DNA of 64,000 nt from NCBI RefSeq assembly GCF_009600885.1, contig NZ_VCLA01000117.1, positions 1 through 64,000 on the forward strand, read 5' to 3'. The notes beneath the pieces were generated by a model. It was not told the DNA's origin, did not search any database, and saw only the letters and a list, made by a program, of their open reading frames with translations. Position 1 is the stretch's first letter. Each line of letters opens with the position of its first letter. Positions 52,035-61,163 of this stretch are shown here, piece by piece. The position numbers and the translations under genes were made by a program. This DNA is from Streptomyces jumonjinensis. GTDB lineage: Bacteria; Actinomycetota; Actinomycetes; Streptomycetales; Streptomycetaceae.

Positions 52035-53150
52035 TTACTTCCGGCGCTTGTAGAAGGGCAGCGCGACGACGTCGTACGGCTCCTGCGCGCCACGGATGTC
52101 GACGCCGACGCCCTCGGTGCCCGGTGCGGAGTGCGCCGCGTCCACATAGGCGATGGCCAGGGGCTTTCCCAGGGTGGGGGACGGCGCGCCGGAGGTGACC
52201 TCGCCGATGACCTCACCGCCCGCCACCACCGGGTATCCGGCCCTCGGCACCCGGCGGCCCTGGGCGATCAGGCCCACCAGCTTCCGCGGCGGGCGGCTCT
52301 CGGCGCGCTCGGCGGCGGCGGCCAGGGCCTCGCGCCCGACGAAGTCGCCGGCCTTGTCGAACTTCACGACCCGGCCGAGACCGGCGTCGAAGGGGGTCAG
52401 CGCGGTGGTCAGCTCATGCCCGTACAGCGGCATGCCCGCCTCCAGGCGGAGCGTGTCACGGCAGGAGAGGCCGCAGGGGACCAGACCGGCGTCCCGGCCC
52501 GCCTCGGTGAGCGCCTGCCACAGCGCCTCCGCGTGCTCCGGGGCGACGAACAGCTCGAAGCCGTCCTCGCCGGTGTAGCCGGTGCGGGCGATCAGGGCGG
52601 GCACGCCGGCGACCGTGCCGGGGAGACCGGCGTAGTACTTCAGGCCGTCCAGGTCGGCGTCGGTGACGGACTTCAGGATGCCGGGGGACTCGGGCCCCTG
52701 GACGGCGATCAGGGCGTAGGCGTCCCGGTCGTCCCGTACCTCGGCGTCGAAGCCGGCCGATCGCTCGGTGATGGCGTCCAGCACGATCTGGGCGTTTCCG
52801 GCGTTGGCGACGACCATGTACTCGGTCTCGCCGAGCCGGTAGACGATCAGATCGTCCAGGATGCCGCCGTCCTCGCGGCAGATCATGGTGTAGCGGGCGC
52901 GGCCCGTGCCGACGGAGCCGATATTGCCGACCAGGGCGTAGTCGAGCAGAGCGGCGGCCCCGGGGCCGGTGACGGTGATCTCGCCCATGTGGGAGAGGTC
53001 GAAGAGCCCGGCACGGGTGCGGACGGCGTGGTGCTCGTCGCGCTCACTGCCGTACCGCAGCGGCATGTCCCAGCCCGCGAAGTCGGTCATGGTCGCGCCC
53101 AGCGAGCGATGCAGTGCGTCGAGGGCGGTACGGCGGGGTGCGTTGCTCAT
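52035..53150 (-). CDS. gcvT: Glycine cleavage system aminomethyltransferase (T protein)
   Basis: Folate-dependent T protein of 371 residues. It starts RRTALDALHRSLGATMTDFAGWDMPLRYG; later blocks are DLSHMGEITVTG, ARTGYTGEDGFELFV and CRDTLRLEAGMPLYG, with the C-terminal GCV_T_C barrel. It releases ammonia and transfers the one-carbon unit to tetrahydrofolate. It is the first gene after the tandem glycine riboswitch. The P protein gene is not in the window. Confidence 0.97.
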   Translation of the reverse strand: MSNAPRRTALDALHRSLGATMTDFAGWDMPLRYGSERDEHHAVRTRAGLFDLSHMGEITVTGPGAAALLDYALVGNIGSVGTGRARYTMICREDGGILDDLIVYRLGETEYMVVANAGNAQIVLDAITERSAGFDAEVRDDRDAYALIAVQGPESPGILKSVTDADLDGLKYYAGLPGTVAGVPALIARTGYTGEDGFELFVAPEHAEALWQALTEAGRDAGLVPCGLSCRDTLRLEAGMPLYGHELTTALTPFDAGLGRVVKFDKAGDFVGREALAAAAERAESRPPRKLVGLIAQGRRVPRAGYPVVAGGEVIGEVTSGAPSPTLGKPLAIAYVDAAHSAPGTEGVGVDIRGAQEPYDVVALPFYKRRK

Positions 53151-53202
53151 GGATTACGGCTCCCAGGGTCCCAGGGCATGCTGGCGAGGACAATCCTCCC
53201 CA

Positions 53203-53413
53203 TCTGTCATCGGAACCTGAGAGGTTCATCGCGACCGTGTGTACGGATGACCGTAGGGACGGGCTGGTCGCGACTTGCACCTTGGGTGGAGCCGCCCGGC
53301 GGCGGCCCGCTTTTCAGATCTGCCTCATCGCACGCGGTACGGGGCCTGAGAGATTCAAGGGAGGAACTTGCTCCTTCGGCGCCCGGCACAGGGGTGCCCG
53401 GGACTCTCCCGCG
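53203..53413 (-). promoter_or_regulatory. Tandem glycine riboswitch (gcvT motif)
   Basis: On the minus strand two aptamers follow each other upstream of gcvT. The first has GCGGGAGAG, CGCCGAAGGAGCAAGTTCCT and AATCTCTCAGG; the second has GGCTCCACCCAAGGTGCAAG and AACCTCTCAGGTTCC. The paired purine-rich strand, the GAAGG/AAGG-GCAA core and CTCTCAGG are the signature of the cooperative glycine riboswitch. In actinobacteria these usually activate expression when glycine is high. The leader ends about 50 bp before the gcvT start. Confidence 0.93.
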
Positions 53414-53635
53414 TGGATTCAAGCGGCCGGTATGCAGTTGGCGGGCACATCATTGCACGCATCGGGGTGCGATGGGGGGTGCGGCCCTGGACGTTCTGCG
53501 ACGGCGTGCGCGGGCGCCGGAGAGCGGACCGACACCCGCCGGACGCGCCTCAGCCGCAAATCGGTTGTGCCGCATTACCATTTCTTTACGCTTCTTGGGC
53601 AAGTGTCTGGGTGACCTGACAAGGGGGAGGGTGTG

Positions 53636-54307
53636 ATGACGTTGCAGCACTCCGGTGCCTACGCCACGACCGCGGGCGTGCCCGCACAGCCGCAGATGCC
53701 CGTCCGGGGGCTTCGCAAGGCGCTGGGCGTGCCCGTGCTCCGCGATCTGAGGGACCGCTCGGGGCGCAGCCCCCGGCGGCTGATGTTCGCGGCGGGAGAC
53801 GTGGTGGTGGTGTCCGGCCTGCCCGGCAGCGGGAAGTCGACCCTGATCCGGCGGGCGGCGAGCGGGCGGCGCATCGATTCCCAGGACACCCGCGACCGCT
53901 GGGACGCGCGGATGCCGGCGTTTCTGCCGTACGGGGTCTACCGCCCCCTGGTCCGCATCGCCCACTACACCGGGCTGCGGCGGGCGCTGCGCTCCGGCGA
54001 GAGCGTGGTGGTGCACGACTGCGGTACGCAGGCGTGGGTGCGGCGCTGGCTGGCCCGCGAGGCACGCCGCCGGGGCCGTGCGCTCCATCTGGTGCTGCTG
54101 GACGTACCGCCGAAGGTGGCCCGGCAGGGGCAGCGCGAGCGCGGCCGGGACGTCTCCGGGTACGCCTTCGCCAGGCACCGGCGCGGGGTCGGCCGGCTGA
54201 TCGGGGACGCGGAGTCCGGGCGGGTGCCGAGCGGTGTCTCATCGGTGGTTCTGCTGGACCGCGACGCGGCGACGGTGCTGAGCCGGGTGGGGTTCCTGGA
54301 GGGGTGA
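53636..54307 (+). CDS. P-loop NTPase (AAA/kinase-like)
   Basis: Protein of 223 residues. Walker A is VVSGLPGSGKSTLIRR; after it comes IDSQDTRDRWDARMP, and later VVVHDCGTQAWVRRWLAREA and LHLVLLDVPPKVARQG, the pattern of small zeta-toxin/adenylate-kinase-like ATPases. The start is the ATG at 53636 (a GTG at 53633 is possible), just after AAGGGGGAGG. It is divergent from the gcv operon. Substrate unknown. Confidence 0.85.
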   Translation: MTLQHSGAYATTAGVPAQPQMPVRGLRKALGVPVLRDLRDRSGRSPRRLMFAAGDVVVVSGLPGSGKSTLIRRAASGRRIDSQDTRDRWDARMPAFLPYGVYRPLVRIAHYTGLRRALRSGESVVVHDCGTQAWVRRWLAREARRRGRALHLVLLDVPPKVARQGQRERGRDVSGYAFARHRRGVGRLIGDAESGRVPSGVSSVVLLDRDAATVLSRVGFLEG

Positions 54308-54625
54308 GCCTGGTTTGCTCGGGGGTCGCGGGAGTCGCCGGGACCTCGGGAGTCGCGGGGGCGGGGTGGGGCGGGGTGGGGGTCGCCGGGATGCCCCGGT
54401 GCCGGCCGCCCCGGGACCGGAGCGCTGAACCCGGCCCCGGCGTGCCGAACCGGCCCGAGCGCACCCCGGCCCCGGGATGCCCCCGAGCGCGCCCCCGACC
54501 GGGAAATTCGCCCGTATATGCCCGATCCGGGCGGCTCCCCGTCCCCCGTCCGGCCCGCACGGCATTAGGGTCTGTGGGGCAAGCCGTGGGGACGACCGGC
54601 AGAGCCGGGGGAGAGGGCCAGTTTC
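54308..54625. other. GC-rich intergenic region, no gene seen
   Basis: Contains short direct repeats of GGGAGTCGC near 54,330 and low-complexity CCCCGG stretches. Promoter and ribosome binding site for the SseB gene must lie in the last 80 bp. Nothing else is recognisable. Confidence 0.5.
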
Positions 54626-55399
54626 ATGACCATTCCGGAGCAGGCACATCCGCATCCGTACAGCGGCGGCTGGCCCGCGAACGAGCTCGAAGAAGCCCTC
54701 GCCGCCTCCCTCGGCAACCCCTCCGCCGGAGCCCGGCTCGTGGAGGTCCTCGGCCGCAGCCCGGTCTGGGTGCCCCTGCCCAACGGCGGCACCCCGGAGA
54801 GCCGGAACCTCGATCTGCCCACCATGGAGATAGCCGGGGCCGCCTATGTCCCGGTCTTCAGCTCCGAACAGCAGTTCATGACCTGCGTCGGCGGCCCCAT
54901 GCCCTTCACCGTCGCGCCCGCCCGCGACTTCGCCCGGGGACTGCCCCCGCAGCTCGGCATCGCCGTGAACCCGGGCGGCACGGTCGGCGTCCCGCTGCCC
55001 CCGCCCGCCGTCGCCGAGCTGTGCCGCGCCGGGAGCACCCCGCTGGACGGCCCGGCCACCGGCGGCCGGGTGCGGCTGTTCGAGCCGGACTGGCAGGACG
55101 AACCCGTCGACTTCCTCGCCGCGGCGGCCGGAGAGTTCGAGGAGTGCGGGGTCGTCCACACCGCCCGCCGCGCGCTCGGCTCGGTCGAGGGCGAGCCCCC
55201 CGCCCTCTTCATCGGCGTCCAGCTCTCGTCCCGCGACGGCTCGGAGGGCACCGCCCCGCTCGACGCCCTCGGCCGGGCGCTGGGCCGGGCCGCGGTCGGC
55301 TGGCCGGTCAGCCTCATACTTCTCGACATCGCGCAGGACCCGGTCGCCGACTGGATGCTGGCGAAGGTACGGCCGTTCTACCAGCGCGATCACCGATAA
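54626..55399 (+). CDS. sseB: Enhanced serine sensitivity protein SseB
   Basis: Protein of 257 residues with the SseB N-terminal domain (NELEEALAASLGNPSAGARL, VWVPLPNGG, YVPVFSSEQQFMT) and a C-terminal SseB_C domain (ALFIGVQLSSRDG ... VADWMLAKVRPFYQRD). The family was named from an E. coli gene affecting serine sensitivity; mechanism is not known. Its location near sdaA and glyA is notable but may be chance. A paralogue follows. Confidence 0.88.
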   Translation: MTIPEQAHPHPYSGGWPANELEEALAASLGNPSAGARLVEVLGRSPVWVPLPNGGTPESRNLDLPTMEIAGAAYVPVFSSEQQFMTCVGGPMPFTVAPARDFARGLPPQLGIAVNPGGTVGVPLPPPAVAELCRAGSTPLDGPATGGRVRLFEPDWQDEPVDFLAAAAGEFEECGVVHTARRALGSVEGEPPALFIGVQLSSRDGSEGTAPLDALGRALGRAAVGWPVSLILLDIAQDPVADWMLAKVRPFYQRDHR

Positions 55400-55515
55400 C
55401 GGTCGCGATCGTCAACTATGCGTCAAGGCGGCCGATTAAGCTGGCGGCACGGCCTGACCTCCCACCGGTCCGGAGGCTGAGCCGAATACCGAGTCGGGAG
55501 AGGGGCGGAACCAGG

Positions 55516-56304
55516 GTGAGCGCGTCAGGCACCGCGGCGGCCGGGCAGGTCGAGCACATGCTGCGCCAGGTGACGCCCGGACGCTACGACGCGTACGAGG
55601 CATTGCTCACGGCACTCGCCGATCCGGCGGGCGGCAAGGTCTGGATGCTGCTCTGGCACGGCAGCCCCGGTTCCGCCGACGCCCAGTACGGGAACATGGA
55701 GATCGACGGCGTCGGCTACGCCCCCTGCGTCACCTCCGCGCGCGAGCTCGCCGTCTCCGGCTGGAGCCGTGCGCACGAGGTGGTCACCGGTCCCGACATC
55801 GCCCGCACCCTGTTCCCCGAGCGCTGGGGGATCTGGCTCAATCCCCATGCCCCGGGCGGCGGTGTCGGCATCCCCTGGCCGGATCTGCGCCGGATCGCCA
55901 CCGGACTCGACCGGATGCCCGCCGGACCGCTGCGGCTGTCCGAGCCCGCCATCGAGATCCCCCACTTCTACGCCCTGCTCTCGCAGAACGCCCATCGCAC
56001 CCTCGCGATCCGCTCGCTGCGCCGCGCCTGGGTGCAGCCCGCGCTGGGCGCTCCCTATCTGGCCATCGGGCTGGATCTGTATGACACCAGCCGGCCCTCC
56101 GTGGACGCGGTGCGGGCGATGATGCAGCAGTCGATCGCGGCGGTCCCCGACGGGCTGCCGGTCTCGACGGTCGCCATGTCGGACGAGTACGACCCGGTGG
56201 CGATGTGGCTGCGGGCCAACGCCCGGCCGTTCTACGACCGCGACGCGCACGGCGCCCCCGAGCAGGCCGGCGGCTACGGCTACCCGGCGGCCCCCACCCG
56301 CTGA
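55516..56304 (+). CDS. SseB-family protein, paralogue
   Basis: Protein of 262 residues with the same two-part plan: VEHMLRQVTPGRYDAYEALL and a central VGYAPCVTSARELAVSGW, then SseB_C with YLAIGLDLYDTSRPSVDAV and MWLRANARPFYDRDA. The GTG at 55516 is chosen as the first start after the preceding gene; the much longer open frame beginning at 54034 crosses two other genes and is an artefact. It lies 116 bp after sseB. Confidence 0.82.
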   Translation: MSASGTAAAGQVEHMLRQVTPGRYDAYEALLTALADPAGGKVWMLLWHGSPGSADAQYGNMEIDGVGYAPCVTSARELAVSGWSRAHEVVTGPDIARTLFPERWGIWLNPHAPGGGVGIPWPDLRRIATGLDRMPAGPLRLSEPAIEIPHFYALLSQNAHRTLAIRSLRRAWVQPALGAPYLAIGLDLYDTSRPSVDAVRAMMQQSIAAVPDGLPVSTVAMSDEYDPVAMWLRANARPFYDRDAHGAPEQAGGYGYPAAPTR

Positions 56305-56316
56305 GCTGACGTACGG

Positions 56317-56455
56317 CCGGACGGCGTGCGGTCCAGCCGTCGCACCCGCCAGCGTGCGCCCGGACGGCGTGCGGTCCAGCCGTCGCACCCGCCGGCGTGC
56401 GCCCGGACGGCGTGCGGTCCAGCCGTCCCGCCCGCCGGCGTGCGCCCGGACGGCG
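56317..56455. repeat. 43-bp tandem repeat, over three copies
   Basis: CGGACGGCGTGCGGTCCAGC recurs at 56318, 56361 and 56404, with a partial copy at 56447, exactly 43 bp apart. Each unit contains CGGACGGC and GCCGTC, so it can form small hairpins. It lies directly after the second SseB gene and may terminate transcription; 43 is not a multiple of three, so it is not coding. Confidence 0.85.
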
Positions 56456-56630
56456 AGCGGCTCCCCGGCCTCACCCGCTGACGTACGGCCGGGTGGCGGG
56501 CGCACCCGCGGGCGCACCCGCCCGAAGCGTGATCGCGCCAGATCCCCGCCCCTGATGGCGTGATCACCGATATCAAGGGCCCGGATGGCATCCACGCCCC
56601 CGTTCCATGAGCCGTTCCCGGCGGCACCCG

Positions 56631-56646
56631 GTGAAAGCGCTCTCAC
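56631..56646. promoter_or_regulatory. LacI-type operator-like palindrome
   Basis: GTGAAAGCGCTCTCAC is a palindrome with one mismatched pair and the central AGCGCT typical of LacI/GalR-family operators. It lies in the long gap (56,456-57,001) before the peptide transporter. The same gap has GTGTAC/GTACAC half-sites around 56,893-56,926. No LacI regulator is in the window. Confidence 0.4.
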
Positions 56647-57001
56647 ATCCCCGCACCCGCCTGGGAAATCCAGATCCTCCTCGGCGTCCACAGGGCGGGA
56701 ATTACCTCAACTATCGGGCGATATAAGCCAGATGAAACCCCGCTCAGTCATCGATGTCGTCCGGATAACGGAACCCGTCTACACGCATCACGTTTGAGCA
56801 AACATTCACCGAGGGGTCTGGCGGCTGGTCGCGCGGCCATTGAAGACTCCCGCAGCAAGGGAGGATTTCGCCCCCGTGTACGGCGCGCTTCACGTGTACA
56901 TCTCGTACCAAGTGCCCCACGTACACCAGATGTTGTGAAAGAAGCCGCTCCAGCGGCGGGTACGGGCCGGTCACTTCCGGCCGAGAGGGGTCCCCACCAC
57001 G

Positions 57002-58006
57002 ATGACGGCACCATCGCACGACACGAGCGTGGACACCGAGCGGTCCCGGACCGCCGACGTCCCATCGGGCTCGGCAGGCAAGCCGGTCGAGGGCCGATCG
57101 CTGCGGCAGATCGCCTGGTCGCGGCTGAAGCGGGACAAGTTCGCCCTCGCCGGCGGTGTCGTCGTGCTCTTCCTGGTGATCGTCGCGGTCTTCGCGCCGG
57201 TGATCGTCTCCCTGCTGGGGCACCCGCCCGACAAGTTCCACCAGGACGAGATCGACCCGCTGTTCGGCACTCCCATCGGCTCCTTCGGCGGCATCAGCTC
57301 GGAGCATCTGCTCGGCGTCGAACCCAACAACGGCCGCGATGTGTTCAGCCGGATCGTCTACGGCGCGCGGATCTCGCTGCTCGTGGCCTTCCTCGCCGCC
57401 CTCGTCGCCGTGCTCTTCGGCACCGTCCTCGGCATCGTCGCCGGTTACTTCGGCGGCTGGGTCGACTCCGTCATCAGCCGGGTGATGGACATGCTGCTGG
57501 CCTTCCCGCAGCTGCTCTTCATCATCTCGCTGGTCTCGGTCCTCCCGAACGATCTGCTGGGCATGACCGGCAGCAATGTCCGGATCATGATCCTGGTCGG
57601 GGTCATCGGCTTCTTCGGCTGGCCGTACGTCGGACGCATCGTGCGCGGGCAGACCCTCTCGCTGCGGGAGAAGGAGTACGTCGAGGCCGCCCGCAGCCTC
57701 GGCGCCGGTCAGCGGTATGTGCTCTTCAAGGAGCTGCTGCCCAATCTGGTGGCCCCGATCACCGTCTACACCACGCTGATGATCCCCACCAACATTCTCA
57801 CCGAGGCCGCGCTCAGCTTCCTCGGCGCGGGGGTGCGGCCCCCGACCGCCTCCTGGGGGCAGATGCTCTCCACCGCCGTGGACACCTACGAGTCCAACCC
57901 CACTTTCATGATCGTGCCCGGCGTCGCGATCTTCATAACGGTGCTGGCCTTCAACCTCTTCGGCGACGGGGTGCGGGACGCGCTGGATCCCAAGGGCACC
58001 CGATGA
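57002..58006 (+). CDS. Peptide ABC transporter permease (DppC/OppC type)
   Basis: Inner-membrane permease of 334 residues. After an N-terminal OppC_N segment (SLRQIAWSRLKRDKFALAGG), it has six helices and the EAA-like loop LREKEYVEAARSLGAGQRYV. It is the first gene of a five-gene importer; having this permease before the binding protein is a less common order. The gap after it (58007-58258) has no gene and includes a duplicated copy of its 3' end. Confidence 0.94.
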   Translation: MTAPSHDTSVDTERSRTADVPSGSAGKPVEGRSLRQIAWSRLKRDKFALAGGVVVLFLVIVAVFAPVIVSLLGHPPDKFHQDEIDPLFGTPIGSFGGISSEHLLGVEPNNGRDVFSRIVYGARISLLVAFLAALVAVLFGTVLGIVAGYFGGWVDSVISRVMDMLLAFPQLLFIISLVSVLPNDLLGMTGSNVRIMILVGVIGFFGWPYVGRIVRGQTLSLREKEYVEAARSLGAGQRYVLFKELLPNLVAPITVYTTLMIPTNILTEAALSFLGAGVRPPTASWGQMLSTAVDTYESNPTFMIVPGVAIFITVLAFNLFGDGVRDALDPKGTR

Positions 58007-58040
58007 GCGCTGGCCGGCTCCCCAAGGGCACCCGATGAGC
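57989..58040. repeat. 32-bp partial tandem duplication at the permease stop codon
   Basis: CCCAAGGGCACCCGATGAGC, which contains the end of the permease gene, occurs at 57989 and again at 58021; a third diverged piece (GGGCGCCCGATGA) follows. It copies the terminal codons and stop, a small local duplication. Confidence 0.75.
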
Positions 58041-58258
58041 CTCACCCGGCTCCGTGAGGGCGCCCGATGACCGAGGGCGACCGATCCCGATGAGGCCCGG
58101 ACCGCGCGTCCGCACCGCCCACCGCCCGCCGCCCACCGACCCCTGACGGACACCGACCGTCACCCAACTGAACGCGCCCCCGGCCACCGAAGGCCCGGCG
58201 GCACCCGATGGTCCCCGGCACCACGGCGGGGAACCGCGCTATCCCGGAGGTTGCAGGA

Positions 58259-60028
58259 ATGACACCCCAACGCTCGTCGAGGACCAGGCGTATCGCCGGA
58301 GCGGCGCTCGTCGTGGCCGCCCTCACGGCCACCGCGGCGTGCGGCGGCGGTTCCAAGGACGGGGACGGCGGCGACGGCAAGGCCGCCGGCTACAACGCCG
58401 GGGTCAAGGGCATCGCGAACCCCTCCGCCAAAAAGGGCGGCACGCTGAAGTTCATCGGCAAGCAGGACTTCGACTCGACCGACCCCCAGCGCCAGTACTA
58501 CGGCTTCGCCTGGGACCTCTCCCGGTTCTACGCCCGTCAGCTGGTCTCCTACGCGCCCAAGCCGGGCGCCGCGGGCGCGGAGCTGGTGCCCGACCTCGCC
58601 AAGGCCAAGGGCGTGGTCTCCAACGGCGGCAAGACCTACACCTACGAGCTGCGCGACGACATCACCTGGGAGGACGGCTCGCCGATCACCGCCCAGGACA
58701 TCAAGTACGGCATCGAGCGCCTCTGGGCCACGGACGTCATCACCGGCGGACCGGGCTATCTGCGGCAGGTCCTCGACCCCAAGACCACGTACAAGGGCCC
58801 CTACAAGGACAAGTCCGCGGCCGGTCTGAAGGCCATCGAGACCCCGGACGCCAAGACCATCGTCTTCAATCTGGCGAGCCCCAACGGCGACTTCGAGCAG
58901 ATGCTCGCGATGCCCGCCGGGTCCCCGGTGAAGAAGGAGAAGGACACGGCGGCCAAGTACCAGCTCAAGCCGTTCTCCTCGGGCCCGTACAAGTTCGAGT
59001 CGTACACCCCGAAGAAGAGCGCCGTCCTGGTCCGCAACGACAAGTGGCAGAAGTCCTCCGACCCGATCCGGGCCGCGCTGCCGGACAAGGTCACGATCAC
59101 GGTCAACTCCAACATCGAGGCGATCGACGAGCTGCTGATCAAGGGCGAGTACGACGTCGACATGAACGCCACCGGCATGTCCCAGGCCGGCCGCACCAAG
59201 GCGCTCAAGCAGCACAAGGACAACGTCGACAACATCGAGACCAGCTTCATCCGGTATGTCGACATCGCCACCAAGGTGAAGCCGTTCGACGACATCGAGT
59301 GCCGCAAGGCCGTGATCTACGCCGCCGACTACCAGTCGATGCAGAAGGTCCGCGGCGGCCCCGACGCGGGCGGCGACATCGCCACCAACATGCTGCCCAA
59401 GTCCATCAAGGGCTCGGACGGCTACGACCCGTACGGCATCCTCGCCCGCGAGGGCAAGCCGGACATCGCCAAGGCCAAGGCGGCGCTGAAGGCGTGCGGC
59501 AAGCCCGACGGCTTCTCCACCAACATCAGCGCCCGCATCAACAACCCGGGCGAGGTCCAGACCGCCGAGGCGCTCCAGCAGTCCCTCCAGGCCGTGGGCA
59601 TCAAGGCCGAGGTCGACACCATCGACGGCGCCGAGGCCGCCAGCATCACCGGCTCTCCCGCCATGGTGAAGAAGCGCGGTCTGGGTCTGATCATGACCGG
59701 CTGGGGCCCCGACTTCCCGACTGGCCAGGGCTTCTCGCAGCCGCTGGTGGACGGCCGCTTCATCGTCCCCAACGGCAACTTCAACGTCTCCGAGACCAAT
59801 GACCCGAAGATCAACAAGTTCTTCGACGACGCGCTCAAGGAGACCGACCCGGCGAAGGCCGGCGAGATCTACAAGGAGATGAACCACGCTGTCGCGGACC
59901 TCGCCGTCCAGATGCCGTTCATCTACGAGAAGAACTTCACCTGGCGCAGCTCGCGGGTGACGAACGCCTACTCCACGGCGGCGTACAACGGCCGGTACGA
60001 CTACGTCTCCCTGGGCGTCGTCAAGTAA
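58259..60028 (+). CDS. Peptide ABC transporter substrate-binding lipoprotein (SBP_bac_5)
   Basis: Extracellular binding protein of 589 residues. Lipoprotein signal with lipobox LTATAACGGG, then the family-5 fold (DLSRFYARQLVSYAPKPGAA, YTYELRDDITWEDGSPITAQ). CGGAGG precedes the ATG at 58259. It should bind oligo- or dipeptides, or related small molecules, for the adjoining permeases. Confidence 0.94.
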   Translation: MTPQRSSRTRRIAGAALVVAALTATAACGGGSKDGDGGDGKAAGYNAGVKGIANPSAKKGGTLKFIGKQDFDSTDPQRQYYGFAWDLSRFYARQLVSYAPKPGAAGAELVPDLAKAKGVVSNGGKTYTYELRDDITWEDGSPITAQDIKYGIERLWATDVITGGPGYLRQVLDPKTTYKGPYKDKSAAGLKAIETPDAKTIVFNLASPNGDFEQMLAMPAGSPVKKEKDTAAKYQLKPFSSGPYKFESYTPKKSAVLVRNDKWQKSSDPIRAALPDKVTITVNSNIEAIDELLIKGEYDVDMNATGMSQAGRTKALKQHKDNVDNIETSFIRYVDIATKVKPFDDIECRKAVIYAADYQSMQKVRGGPDAGGDIATNMLPKSIKGSDGYDPYGILAREGKPDIAKAKAALKACGKPDGFSTNISARINNPGEVQTAEALQQSLQAVGIKAEVDTIDGAEAASITGSPAMVKKRGLGLIMTGWGPDFPTGQGFSQPLVDGRFIVPNGNFNVSETNDPKINKFFDDALKETDPAKAGEIYKEMNHAVADLAVQMPFIYEKNFTWRSSRVTNAYSTAAYNGRYDYVSLGVVK

Positions 60029-60164
60029 CCGTTCGCGGTGACCCGTCACACCCGTCACACCCCACCATCGCCCAACCCGCCAGTCCCGAAGGGCAGGTGA
60101 TGGCCTCGGGCGGCGGTCCGCACCCTCCGTGAGGGGGGCGCGGACCGCCGCCGGGCCGCGCACA

Positions 60165-61163
60165 GTGCTTGCTTATGTCATCCGGCGCTTGTTCGCCGTC
60201 GCCATGATGCTGATGGTCGTGACTCTGACGACCTTCGTCATCTTCTTCGTGCTCCCCAAGTGGGCGGGCTCCGACCCGGCGTATCTCTTCGCCGGAAAGC
60301 AGACAGACCCGGCCGCGATCGAGGGCATCCGGCAGAAGCTGGGCCTCGCCGATCCGGTGCTGGTGCAGTTCTGGAACTTCGTCCAGGGTCTGTTCGTCGG
60401 CCGGGAGTACGCCAACGGCGCGGATGTCACCAACTGCCCGGCCCCCTGCTTCGGCTACTCCTTCCGTACCGAACAGGACGTCTGGCCGCAGCTCACCGAG
60501 GCGATCCCGGTCACGCTCTCGCTCGCGGCGGGCGCCTGTCTGCTCTGGGTCGTCGGCGGGGTGGCCGCGGGCGTCGTCTCCGCGCTGCGCCGGGGCACCC
60601 TGTGGGACCGGACCGCGATGACCGTCGCCCTCGCCGGGGTCTCCCTCCCCATCTACTTCACCGGTCTGCTCTCGCTGGCGGTCTTCAGCTATCAGCTGGA
60701 CTGGATCAGCGGCGAGTACGCGCCTCTCGAAGAGGACTTCGCCCAGTGGTTCCAGACGCTGGTGCTGCCCTGGATCACCCTGGCCTTCCTGTACGCGGCG
60801 ATGTACGCGCGGCTCACCCGGGCCACCATGCTGGAGATCATGGGCGAGGACTACATCCGCACGGCCCGCGCCAAGGGACTCACCGAGCGGGTGGTGATCG
60901 GACGGCACGCGATGCGCTCCACCTGGACGCCCGTGCTGACCCTGCTGGGCCTGGACCTCGGAGCGCTCCTCGGCGGGGCGGTGCTCACCGAGTCCACCTA
61001 CAACCTGCCGGGACTCGGACGGCTCGCGATCGAGTCCATCAGCGCCAAGGACCTTCCGGTGATCCTCGGCGTCACCCTCTTCGCGGCGCTGTTCATCTGC
61101 ATCGCGAATCTCCTCGTGGACCTGCTGTACGCCGTCGTCGACCCGCGAGTGAGGATCGGATGA
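60165..61163 (+). CDS. Peptide ABC transporter permease (DppB/OppB type)
   Basis: Permease beginning VLAYVIRRLFAVAMMLMVVT, typical of DppB, with six helices and the loop GEDYIRTARAKGLTERVVIG. A GTG at 60165 is preferred because the family start aligns there; a GTG at 60129 would add 12 residues. No strong ribosome binding site marks either. The gene overlaps the first ATPase by 4 bp. Confidence 0.92.
   Translation: MLAYVIRRLFAVAMMLMVVTLTTFVIFFVLPKWAGSDPAYLFAGKQTDPAAIEGIRQKLGLADPVLVQFWNFVQGLFVGREYANGADVTNCPAPCFGYSFRTEQDVWPQLTEAIPVTLSLAAGACLLWVVGGVAAGVVSALRRGTLWDRTAMTVALAGVSLPIYFTGLLSLAVFSYQLDWISGEYAPLEEDFAQWFQTLVLPWITLAFLYAAMYARLTRATMLEIMGEDYIRTARAKGLTERVVIGRHAMRSTWTPVLTLLGLDLGALLGGAVLTESTYNLPGLGRLAIESISAKDLPVILGVTLFAALFICIANLLVDLLYAVVDPRVRIG

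Noticed and set aside
54034..56304. A 756-residue protein fused to the second SseB-like domain
   Set aside because: The N-terminal 490 residues cross the ATPase and sseB genes out of phase; only the part from 55516 is protein-like.
56317..56455. CRISPR-like array
   Set aside because: Units are contiguous 43-bp repeats without unique spacers, and no cas genes are present.
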